64,000 nt of DNA, taken from NCBI GenBank assembly GCA_037074765.1, contig JBAMDO010000136.1, forward strand, positions 1-64,000, given 5' to 3'. Under the pieces are notes generated by a model, which was not told the origin of the DNA, searched no databases, and saw only the letters and a list, made by a program, of their open reading frames with translations. Positions 1 through 10,382 of this stretch are shown here, piece after piece. The translations under genes were made by a program, and so were the position numbers. The DNA is from Mansonella perstans. Taxonomy: Eukaryota; Nematoda; Chromadorea; Rhabditida; Onchocercidae. The first letter of the stretch is position 1. Each line of letters opens with the position of its first letter.

Positions 1-1242
1 CCTCCAATGATATGAAGAGAAATGTCGAAAAAGTTATCAGATTCATCGAACTCGGTTGCTCCCTTAAAAAGTAACTGAATTGTCGTTTTTAAAATTTCTG
101 GAGTTCAATCAAAAATACTTTTAACAAAGACTGGCTTTGTTGAAGATATGCTTTTTAAAATCACTGAATTTCAGTGTTACATCAACTTCGTATGAATATG
201 ATTTTTGTACTGCAGAAAAAGAACAAATATATTTAGTCGAATGACTTGGCATACCGTAATATAATTCATCATTGCGTGCGTGGAGAACTTTTTGTTGTTA
301 TGGATGAAAGCTCATATAAAAGTATGAATCATGAAGACTTAAATACATATGAAGCATGAAAAAAATATTTAGTCAGGATAATTTTAATAAAGTTGCTCAA
401 AGTGCTAAATATTATATGCAGATATAATTCGATCTATTTGGGCATGCTTGCTATGAGGTATTATTTTAGACTTTGTAAAAAACTGATTTTCGACGGGATT
501 TTGTTGTTTTTGTTTCTCGCTAATATCACCTCAATTTCAAAGCTGTGGAAAAATTGAAGCGAAATGAAATTTCGAAATTGTGCAAAAAATGCATTGCATA
601 AATTATTTTTAACAATGCAGTATAACAACTAAGATGAAATTATTCAGTATAAAGGATTAAAAAATGATAGCTATTGTTGTATTATTACATATGGAAGGGA
701 TTATGAATACACAGGGTGTACCATTTCAGTTTCGGTATGCATTTATAGATAGGATCCTTAACAATTCCTAACAGAAGTGATTCAGTAGTCTCTGTTAAAC
801 TTTCGTCACTCGATTTCATTAAGTTCTGTTTCGTTCATTTTTATAAAAAATGTCAGCTGTCGAAAATTTTGGGTTTCATAAACGTACAATAATCTTTTCC
901 CAACAAAATTATCTATTAAACTCTTTAGCTATGCAATTTGTGCAAAGTTTGCTTTCAACGATTGGATCTATTCGATTAAGTGGGAGATGAAGATAACATA
1001 TCAGCAATGAATGTTTGACTGTTCTCTTTTTAGTGGAAGAAAATTTTCCATTTTTCAGAATTGGCAAAGGAATTACTGTCATCGATATGTATTTCAACTA
1101 TTTTTTCTTCTTCGTTCTACAACTTGGCAACACTCAAATTACCGTAAGTTCATTTGATGTTAAAACAAAAATAAACAGCATTGCGATATTTCGGGGACTT
1201 CAAAATTTTAATGGAGTGTGAGATTGATAATTTCTATCATTT
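1..1242. other. Intergenic, no gene recognised
   Basis: AT-rich sequence. I found no exon-like reading frame with credible splice sites and no RNA gene. It may contain the 5' exons or promoter of the zinc-finger gene that follows, but nothing in it could be joined to that gene with confidence. Confidence 0.5.
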
Positions 1243-1875
1243 GAGGAAGCACAACCGGAACAAACAGAGTCGCTGGTTTTATCAGTGCCAAAAAAACATA
1301 TTGAAACGCTAAGTTTACCAGCGCATGCAGTAACTGAGAAACAAATATTACTGTCAAGAAAGGTCTTATCATCGGAAGAGATAAATGAAAGAGCAATGGT
1401 TTCGAACGAAATGAACTCAACAAGCCAAGAAATGAATGCTGAACAAAAAGGTACGAGGAAAAAGGCATGTAAGGTATGCCAAAAGGAAGTAAGAAATATA
1501 AACAGACACATGGAAACTCATAATGATGCAAAGCCCTATTTTTGTTTGATATGCGACAAAATTTTTTTTTCTCCAAGATATTTGAAAACCCATGAGAGAA
1601 TTCATACTGGTGTGAAGCCCTTCCTTTGTAAGACATGTAACAAAAGATTTTCTCAGCGAAACAATTTGCAAGCCCATGAGAGAATTCATACTGGTGAGAA
1701 ACCCTTTCCTTGTGTGACATGCAATAAATGTTTTTCTTTGCGAAGCAGCTTGAAAGCTCATAATAGAACTCATAGTGGTGAGAAGCCGTTCAAGTGCGAC
1801 ATATGCAACAAAAATTTCTGTAGTTCATGGAATTTGAAAAATCATAAGATAAAAATTCATAAACAACGAGTATGA
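1243..1875 (+). CDS. C2H2 zinc-finger protein (5' end unresolved)
   Basis: Likely a sequence-specific DNA-binding nuclear protein. The frame is open from 1231 to the TGA at 1873-1875. It carries four canonical C2H2 fingers in tandem (CLICDKIFFSPRYLKTHERIH type), the second to the fourth separated by TGEKP/SGEKP-like linkers. In front is a shortened fifth finger (CKVCQ...HMETH) with too few residues between the Cys and His pairs. Upstream of the fingers lies a Ser/Glu/Met-rich stretch without a known domain. There is no ATG near the beginning of the open frame. The first in-frame ATG is 1396, so either translation starts there or an upstream exon joins at a weak acceptor near 1243 (TTTGAG) or 1285 (TTTATCAG). 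The finger array is clear; the start is not. Confidence 0.8.
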   Translation, partial: EEAQPEQTESLVLSVPKKHIETLSLPAHAVTEKQILLSRKVLSSEEINERAMVSNEMNSTSQEMNAEQKGTRKKACKVCQKEVRNINRHMETHNDAKPYFCLICDKIFFSPRYLKTHERIHTGVKPFLCKTCNKRFSQRNNLQAHERIHTGEKPFPCVTCNKCFSLRSSLKAHNRTHSGEKPFKCDICNKNFCSSWNLKNHKIKIHKQRV

Positions 1876-3238
1876 AACAGAAGACATCAGAATGAAAAAA
1901 CAGAAAAAAAATTTCTAGACAATATAGAATTTGCAATCATACTTGGCAATCCATTGAAAAATAGGCCTCTCTTCCATTGCTCTGTATGCAATAAAGTAAA
2001 AGGCAATGCATTTCAAACTAAAATACGTTGCAATTTCTGGTATTGCTTATTTCTTATTTTAATATTAATCAAATTTTTATTTCATTATTCCTTGCTTTGT
2101 TTCGAAAATATAGTCCTGTTATTATTGTTTCAATTGCTTGCATGTTATGTTGTTCACTTCATTTTTTATGCATTTGGCACCATTTTTCGTTTATTTAAAT
2201 TTAAAACTCTTCACTCTTAATCAAAAGATTTATTCTTTAGATATTCTTTTTTTTTTCGTGTTGCAGTATGATTTTTATGTTGTTGATTATTGAATTTTTA
2301 TTACTTTCTTTGCTGAAGAGAAGGATTCGTAGATTCCTTTATTGTTTCTCGTATTTTAGTCAATAAAAATTCTTTTTGCATTTTCACTTGCACATTTATT
2401 AGCGGTTTTGATTGTCGGGAAGCTATAATCCATTGTATCGGTGATTCAGTTATTTGTACTCATAAAATACAAAAAAATTTGGAAGAAATACTGAAGTGAA
2501 GCCAAAGAAAAGCCAGAAGATAATTCATCTCTTGAACGTAGGTAAAGGATCGGAAGTCTGAGGCATGTTTACTGGTAAAAAAGTTGTATAGGATTTTTTC
2601 ATATATTTATATATATATACATCCAGGTTACTGTGACATTTCATTAAGCAATGATGTGACATTTTATTAGCAAATAGAAAGACACTGCAACTATTTTGTT
2701 TCCAATTACTAGCTGATAAAATTTCTTTCTTTTCAATTAATATCAATGAATTTTAGAAATGAACAATTTTGCTTGAGAGTTGATGATAATGGTAGTATTG
2801 TGGAGGACAAATTGGGCAGTTGAATGACTCAATTACCAATAATTAAGCTTTTAATCAAAAATTATCGTTCTCTAATATTGAAGATAGAAATGCTTTAAAA
2901 GAATTGGAGTTAACTTGGCTTTATAAATCTGAATGAATCATTGTGCCATTTTTGAACTTTATTCTGACTCCTCGGAGATTTCATAAAACTTGATATTTCT
3001 TCATACTCATAATTTTTGGTACTTTCTTTTGCATTTCTATGTTAATTTTTGATTTAATTTTTATAGATTTTTTCAAATGATTCCTTAATTAATTCTTTTA
3101 TTGATATCTTTTATTAATTCCTCATTGATTCACTTACCGTATATAATATTAATCAAGAAAGAGTTAGCCATCAATGCTTCACTTATAGCTCCTATTCCTA
3201 GTCATCACATTTCAGAATGCGATATTGGCAAGTTAGCA
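1876..3238. other. Intergenic with probable zinc-finger 3' UTR
   Basis: Contains a possible polyadenylation signal AATAAA at 2362-2367, about 490 bases after the zinc-finger stop. The rest is AT-rich DNA in which I see no further gene until the first exon at 3239. Confidence 0.4.
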
Positions 3239-5679
3239 ATGAGCCTTGTGTCTTCTGTTCGGCGGGTAAATTGCAAGGATTGATTCGCAGGGAGTTCGAT
3301 ATTTTAGGTTTTCCTGAAATTACTAACGTTTACCAATTGTATTTGTAATTAATTTGTTAACGTACGTTATTTTTTCAGTATTTTTACGGTTATCTTCAAC
3401 GTGTATTGCAAAAAAATATGGTACAACTAAGTCCAGAAGAAGAATTAGAAAAACAATATCGAGATTATAAAGCACAATTTGAGCAATGGAAAGAAAAGAA
3501 TAAGTTTGTTTTTGTTTTTGTTTATTTATTAATTGTTCATTAAATATTTATTTCTCGATTTTGACTTCTTTTTTTGTTTTCATAACAATTTATAAAAAGC
3601 AATTCCGACAAGTTAACTTTTGCGCATTAGTATGTTTCTGAATTATTTGCAAGATTTCATTTTTATTTGCTGTGTTTACTTACTAATTTACACACTTGAA
3701 AAAATCAAAATGAATAGGACAATTTCGAAGTTTAACTCTTAATCTATAACCTATACGTTTGAGAAAGATCAAAATGGGCAGAGCGATTTCGAAGTTTTAA
3801 CTCTTAGTCTATAACCTGTAGTTTGGGAAAGATTAAAACGGACAGACAATTTCGAACCATAACTCTTGCTTCACAATTGTTCTGTTCATTTCCATCTTGC
3901 TTCAGTGCATGTTACAGATGGATAGATGAATTGTTAGTTCACTTTGTTGTATGTTAACAGTTGTGAGTTATTATTATTTTCAAACACTTTTTTTTTTCAG
4001 AAATTCAGTAGGTACAGAAGCTTATGATGCATATGTGAAGCAGTTTGAGGCTTGGGAACGTGACGTTGATCAACGACGTGAAATGATACGTGCTAAGGCT
4101 GAAATTGATGCTCAAGAAGCAGAGGTAACATTTTTTCCTAATCTATAATCTAATTATAAAGTTTTTTTTATGGAATAGTACATCCAATTATTTGCGACAA
4201 ATTTTCATCAGTATTTTTGAACAGTTACATTTTTCAAGAAATATAAACTTCGTTATAATTAGAGTAATAATACTTAAATAATGCTTTATTACGGAAATAA
4301 TCATGAAATTATTCATTGTAAAAGTTATTTAGGCTGCCGCACAAGCTAAAGCAAAAGCAGCAGCTGAAGCAAAATTGAAGAAAGAGCAAGAAGCAGAGGA
4401 GGAACGGAAAAAACAGCAGCTAGAAGGTAACTTTTATAACCTAAAGAAGCAAATTTGATGGCAACTTTATTACACAGATAATTATGGATCATAAAAATTT
4501 CTCAGTGATAAAAGATCCTTTTCATAAGTTGCTTCAGATTTTTTAATATTCCGTGCAAGTTACTAATTTCTTAATTGCACTTGAAATCTGAATTCGTTTT
4601 TCCTTTTAACAGCTGAAACAGCTGCCCAAGCAGTGGCTTACGCACAACATCAACAGTCATATCTTGCGCATCATCAGTCAGCAATGCAGCTCGAACAACA
4701 AATGCATCAGGCAGCCGTATTAGGTTCACAAGAAGCTGTATCGATACATACAACAGATTCGAAAAGTGTTGATGGTAACAATGGCTTTTTTATTTTCCAT
4801 TAAACTTTGTGGGTAAATTCTTATCTGTTTGTTTCAACTTATTACTTGCTTGGTACTTACTCTTCATATTCCACTTTTCGGTAATGATTGTCCAGCAAAT
4901 ACATTTAGATGCGATGAAGAAAGTAAATACCGTAGCTCTTTGAATTAAACTTTAACCGTCGTAGAAAAATCAGAAATAATCAGAATATTCACATTATGTT
5001 TTCCTGATGAGTTTCGTTCAAATTTTAATCTGAAAATTTTTCAGTTAATAAAGATCGTAAAACAAATTTTTGTATTTTTTGTTGAATTAAAGTTTCAGAA
5101 GCCCTAGATCCGACACACGTTGCCGAGATGATGAAACACATGGCACAGGTTGCGCAGATGGTTATGGGTGACCAGCGAGATAGTAACTTTTTTAAGATTT
5201 TTGTAGTTTTGTAAATATTTTTAAAGGCTTTTATAGTTTTTGTAATACTTTATACTTCATGTTATTGCTTGAATCTCAAAATATTTGAGTTAGTTTAATA
5301 AATCAGATGCTTCTCAAAAGTTAAGTTAAATATAATTATTATGTGATATGCATTCCATTAATTATATGTTTTATTAAACTTTTTAGATATATATCAGCAA
5401 GCTCAACAGGCAAATATAATAGCGCAGCAAGTAGTACCACCACCACAGTTATGGGGTAGTGATCGAATAACCTATGATGCAAACGATCCTATGTATAAAA
5501 GATGGGGTCTACGAGCAGCTCCACCTTATCACAAACCAGCTTATAAACCGCCACCAGCGGATTATCAAGTAACACCGTGTTGGTTGTATGTAGAGCAAAT
5601 GAAAGAAGAGAAGCTTATGCTTGCGCCGCAAGTCAACATGCCACCTCCACCATTTGTACCTAACTTTGCACCATCATAG
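3239..5679 (+). CDS. Q/A/P-rich coiled-coil protein, resembles a segment of YLPM1
   Basis: Seven exons join in phase: 3239-3265, 3379-3503, 4001-4124, 4333-4426, 4613-4774, 5099-5182, 5387-5679, giving 302 residues. The first part has two related Trp-containing segments ([14 protein letters not shown] and [14 protein letters not shown]). A charged Ala/Lys/Glu helix and a Gln/His-rich stretch follow. The C-terminus is Pro-rich and ends [12 protein letters not shown]. The paired 'Y..Q...W' units and the PPPFVP ending recall the N-terminal half of the nuclear protein YLPM1 (ZAP3), but the YLPM1 P-loop ATPase domain is absent. The family call is therefore tentative and no function is assigned. 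The first exon is uncertain: the ATG at 3418, 39 bases after a strong TTTTTTCAG acceptor at 3378, is an alternative start. The gene lies 0.66 kb upstream of the mgme1-like gene on the same strand. Confidence 0.7.
3693..3868. repeat. Tandem repeat, about 64 bp x 2.7, intronic
   Basis: Three diverged units with the core AATTTCGAAGTTTTAACTCTT followed by a CTATAACCT element lie in the second intron of the YLPM1-like gene. They are direct repeats with substitutions and small indels. Confidence 0.8.
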
Positions 5680-6230
5680 ACTTAAATCATTGTATCAAAT
5701 TTTACATTGACATGTGTATCATAAAAATTTTCGAAGATTTAGCAGATCGAGCAGGTAGCCCAATGCAGGGTTGGATCATTGCATTCCAAAAATTGTAAAT
5801 TGATTGGTTCTGTTACTTGTTATACTTTTTTTTGAATTGTTTGCTATTTTTTGCTATCATACCGATAAGCAATTCTATTCAACTTTCTTAAATATATGCT
5901 TCAAATTCATTACACTCTGATTGTACACTTTTATTAAACATTTGTACCTAGTTGTGTATCATCATAAACTTAAATCATTATACCAAATTCATTCAAACAT
6001 ATTATCATAAAAATTTCTCGAGATTTGGTAATTCGAGTAAGCAGCTTAATATATTTCAACCCATTTCAAAAATTGGATCACTGGGTTGGATCACCCCATT
6101 TCAAAAATGCGAAACTGATTTTTTATGTCACTTGCTATATTTTTTTAAAATTGTTTGTTATTTTTTGCTGTTATACTAACTAATAAACATTTCCACTTTC
6201 TCAGTCACATGCTTCAATCTCATTGTGGTT
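5651..6230. repeat. Diverged direct duplication of about 280 bp
   Basis: Copy 1 (5651-5922) begins inside the last coding exon of the YLPM1-like gene at CATTTGTACCTA and runs through its stop codon and 3' UTR. Copy 2 (5939-6230) repeats the same order of words (TTTGTACCTA, ACTTAAATCATT, TATCATAAAAATTT, GGTTGGATCA, TTTGCTATTTTTTGCT) and ends about 110 bases before the mgme1 start. The copies differ by many substitutions and indels, so the duplication is old. It makes up most of the spacer between the two genes. Confidence 0.8.
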
Positions 6231-6340
6231 TGGTTATTGTTAGGCTTTATTTATATGACGAATACTCTAATCTGGTTTTTCTTCACTTGAAATCAGAAGT
6301 CATCTTCACGAGTGGTTATTACAGTTCTATAAATTTTTCA

Positions 6341-6345
6341 GTATG
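6341..6345 (+). promoter_or_regulatory. Likely spliced-leader acceptor before mgme1 ATG
   Basis: AATTTTTCAG ends at 6341 and the ATG is at 6343-6345, one base further. A strong acceptor with no upstream coding exon in this position is typical of trans-spliced nematode mRNAs. Confidence 0.5.
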
Positions 6346-8922
6346 GTGGCCAGAGTTGGTATTAAGACAGTTCACTATGGTACAGCAATTATGCCATATG
6401 TTGTTAAAGATATTCTTGGAGGTTTACCGATGAAAGAATTTCTTAATTCTCCTCCTTCACTATTAGCTACACAGCAAAAATTATCATATCTTGTAAGTTT
6501 GCTTTTCATTTTAAAAGAAGTTTCGAGACAATAACTTAAAAAATAATTGTTTTATCTATTTTTATCATTGTTACATAAAGAAACATAATTTATTTAATTT
6601 CAAATTTTACCAGTTTGTAAGTGTTTTTGTTATGGATAACAGTGTATATTTAACAATTAAATTAAGTCAGTCGTATGAGTCGAATTTTTAAATATCCTTC
6701 AAATAAGCAGTTTGGAATTTTCAGTTTAACTTTTGAACAAGAAGAAAGTTCATGTTCTGACAGTATATACCAATGAAATTGTTTTACATTTTTCAGAAAA
6801 CCAATCAATTTCTAGAAAATCTAATAAATATGAAAGATGGTCGCTATCCATCTGTTTCAACGATTCTAGGATGCACAACTTCACAGTATTCACTGTATCA
6901 ATGGCAATTAAAAATGATCAAGCAGTTGGGTGGTTTAGGTGCCTTTAAAAAATACATGAGAGGTTAGTTTCGTTGGAAGGTGATATTTTTTAGCCTTTGA
7001 TTCAGAAGTTAGTGAGTTCAGAAATGTGTCCTTAAGATGTAATCCTTTGTGCATGGATGAAAATTGCAAGTAAACGTTTTATCTCGATTCGAAATTTCAA
7101 ACAGAAAAACTTAAACACATTAAAGTATATAGGGTTTGAAAATGATTGTTTCAGCTGATTCCCGCTTTTTCAAGCAACTACTATCTGCTTTTAAAGACAT
7201 TTTGATTGCAATAGAAATTATTTAATGTTTTTCTGCACTTTGTTTTCGAGCAAAAAGCATTTAACAGAAATTTTCTAAATTTTACAGTGATTAACTTTAT
7301 TAAGCTAGCAAAATATTCATTGATTATTTTCCAAACAGGTTTTGTTTCTCATCCTTTTTCCTTCCTAGTTCCATAAAGCAGTTTTCAGTTCGCATGCAAT
7401 CGGGAACGCAATATCATAGCTGCATACAAAGAATTTTGGAAGAGCTTCGAAAACGAGGAAGTTTTCCCGATGATATTGCTGAGGAAATAATCTCCGAAGT
7501 AAAGTTTTTACAAATGATGCTATGCTGCTATTGCTAGTTTTTTTGCATGATTGGAACTTTTAGGTTGATAGTTCTGTTGCCAATTATTTAAGCAGTGTAC
7601 TTCCTGTTTTGCGCATGCTTGGTAACGAAAACATGGAGTTGGAAAAACCTACAAGTCATCACGGTCTTTGCTATAGCGGACGGTTCGATGCTGCTGTTAT
7701 GTATAAGTTTGTTGCAGCTTAATTCTTCATTTATTAAATGCCATTCTAGCTAAATTGGTGGTGCAACTGCACTCAGAATACGATGTCGCGTAAAGGTTCA
7801 ATCTATATGTTGATTAAATTTGGAAATTTTCGATAATAAAGAAATTTAAACATAGTTGTTTCATTTAAAAACAGCTTTGCACATATTTCAATTGATCGGA
7901 TACAGTTTTTTATGCAAATGTCCATTAATTTTTTTGCGTCAGATTTCCATTTTTTCAGCTAAAAAATTTTGTAAAATAGTGAAATTTAAATGCTGTTGTG
8001 TTTAGAGATGCTCTATTTTTAATGGATTGGAAAACGGCTTCATCAGGTTCATCGAAAGATACCTGCGCGGGAATTGAAAAAATGTACAATGATCCAGTAC
8101 AAGTGGCCGCATATGTTGGTGCTGTTAATTCAGACCCGAATTTCGGGATGTTACCAGAAGTTAATATTATTTTTTATTACATCGTTGAAACAGTTTTGTG
8201 AAGATTAAGAAAAAGTTTTGGAGTAAATGAGAATTTTAGTCTGATTTGTTCAGGGCCTCTTTAGATGATGATTTCTTCTTTATTTTTAGATTCGTTATGG
8301 TGCGATTGTTGTAGCGAAAGAAGATGGTTCGGTAGCGGATATTGTAGAAATGAATTCTTCTCATTTAGAAGTATGTTTGAAAACCTTCGGTGTATTATGA
8401 ATAGATTGCTTCATATCATCACAACTTTCGTGACTATTGTTGCTATTGATTGAACTTCAATAGTTGTTGCATCAGTGTTAGAGAAATATATAATGAAACT
8501 ATAAATGTCATTTTTTTTTTTACAGTTTATTTTAATTACTGATATTAATTTGACTCAATTTCTTTAATTATGGAAGCATGTCGTTTTAACGATATGGCTA
8601 AAATTTTATAGTAATACAAAAAAAGCCAAATAAGCGATTGAGAAAGCATGAAAAACTGCCATTGTCATAATGGCGATTTCACTTATTGTTCTATATGGCG
8701 ATATTAAAACAATTTTGCAAACATAGATTGACAAATTCAGCTGATTTCAAATAGCGATTAATTAGATTTTCAAGCTGTTTATTTTGAATTAGAAATGTTG
8801 TCTTTCAGGTTTACTGGAATAAGTGGTTAGATTGTGTTTGGCAATTTTGGACTAAAATGGAAACTTTTTCAGCTGTAAATAATGTAATTTCATTTGTATG
8901 GAACAGTGGCAAAAAAGACTGA
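6343..8922 (+). CDS. mgme1: Mitochondrial genome maintenance exonuclease 1 (MGME1) ortholog
   Basis: A single-stranded-DNA exonuclease of the PD-(D/E)XK family that trims DNA ends in mitochondrial DNA replication. Seven exons join in phase: 6343-6492, 6797-6962, 7389-7498, 7564-7706, 8006-8159, 8290-8370, 8809-8922, giving 305 residues. The family landmarks are in order: the FPSV-like element (RYPSVSTIL, about residue 66), GTQYH near 111-115, GRFD with the first catalytic Asp near 184, and LMDWKTA with Asp197 and Lys199. These are followed by the NDPVQVAAYVGAVNSDP helix and the RYGAIVVAKEDGS and YWNKWLDCVW strands of the vertebrate protein. All nuclease residues expected of the family are present, so it is probably active. 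It is slightly shorter than human MGME1, mainly at the N-terminus. The mitochondrial location is inferred from the family. A polyadenylation signal AATAAA lies at 8991-8996. Confidence 0.9.
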
Positions 8923-10382
8923 TTAATCTTATTGTTTGTTATACGTGGAACAAATTTCCATCATTATTATCATAACTTGCTCTAAAATCTAATAAATTGT
9001 TTTGATATCTATACCGGATTTGTTCCTTGTGATCAATTAATTAGATGCAAGAACGAATGTAATAAGCAGAAAAAGTAGAAGCGCTGTTATAGTTTCCTGT
9101 ACTTTGATCTTAAATATCTATACCGTGCCTGACTTGTTCTGTTCTTTATATTCAAGTAAGAACAACAACTTTAAAAAAACTAAAAAATCTTAATACAATT
9201 TACATTGCACTAATCTTACGAGATTTCTGCATTCAATTTTAGCTCTCAAGCCATTATTATTTCTTGATAGTTCGGGTTGTGACGAAGTCAGTTTAATCAA
9301 GTTAATCTAATATGATTTATCTATTAGCTGAATTCCTACTGAAGCTAATTCTCTGAATAGACCAATCATCATCTCTGAAACTTAATTTAAAATTTCCAAA
9401 ATGACTAGAATGGAGTAGGGATGGTTTGTTTTCAATATTCAAGATTTCCTACATTTCATACTATTAATTGCTTCGCACCTTTGTAACTAACCTACAGAAA
9501 AAATCTGAAAAAAAAGAGGACTTGGCTGTGACACTATGTACACTTTGCAGGAATGGATGATATGATAAAAAGATAACTTTCAACGAGTCAAAAATAAATT
9601 TCGCAATTTCCAGTTATTTTATATTATGAAATTAATGGATATTTCTATAGTAAAATTTTATCAATTTCCTTTTGTTATATTTGATTTAATTGAAATAAGC
9701 GCAAATTGCGCGTGTATTTCCGTGTTACGAGTAGATGGACAGTTACCGCCACTATACTAAATGAATATTTTGCAATACGCATGCAATTCATGTATGTATG
9801 CATTACGTATGTTTTTGTATTGCAAATAGAACGTATCATGATAGCAGAATATTCTTTGTGACATTTGCGCATTTCCTTGTTTATGTTTGACCCAAATTAT
9901 CTGTTTGGACTACTTTGATTGTTTCACTTTTCTTTCCAGTCTTTTTGCAGGTAAAGAAGAGAATTGAATTAAAATTATACTTAATTTCGAAATATTTTGT
10001 TAAACTATTATAATGCAAATTGTTTTGTTTAATATAAATCACAACCTATTATACTATTACAATATATTTTCTATTTACATCGTTTTTACAGCATAATTTA
10101 AATTATACATATAATTGGTTTATCTTTAAGCTAATTAAGTGAGTGCATGCCTTCGCCTTTTATCTCTAGTTGACTTTCCCACTTTATTAAATCGCTAAAG
10201 TTCATTTTCAGATAATTGCATCGGATTGATATAAATTTATGATATCATTCTGTTACCATAGTATGCCAGAATTGAATGGCATACATTTGCATATGTGAAA
10301 GTATAAAAACAACAATTTAATTGATCAGTTATCATTTTTATTATACGAATTTTCACTCTCGTGTGATTGAGTAATATCTAGG
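8923..10382. other. Intergenic: mgme1 3' end and kinase upstream region
   Basis: Holds the AATAAA at 8991-8996. Beyond that I see no exon, RNA gene or clear repeat. The kinase promoter must lie here, but I recognise no element. Confidence 0.5.
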
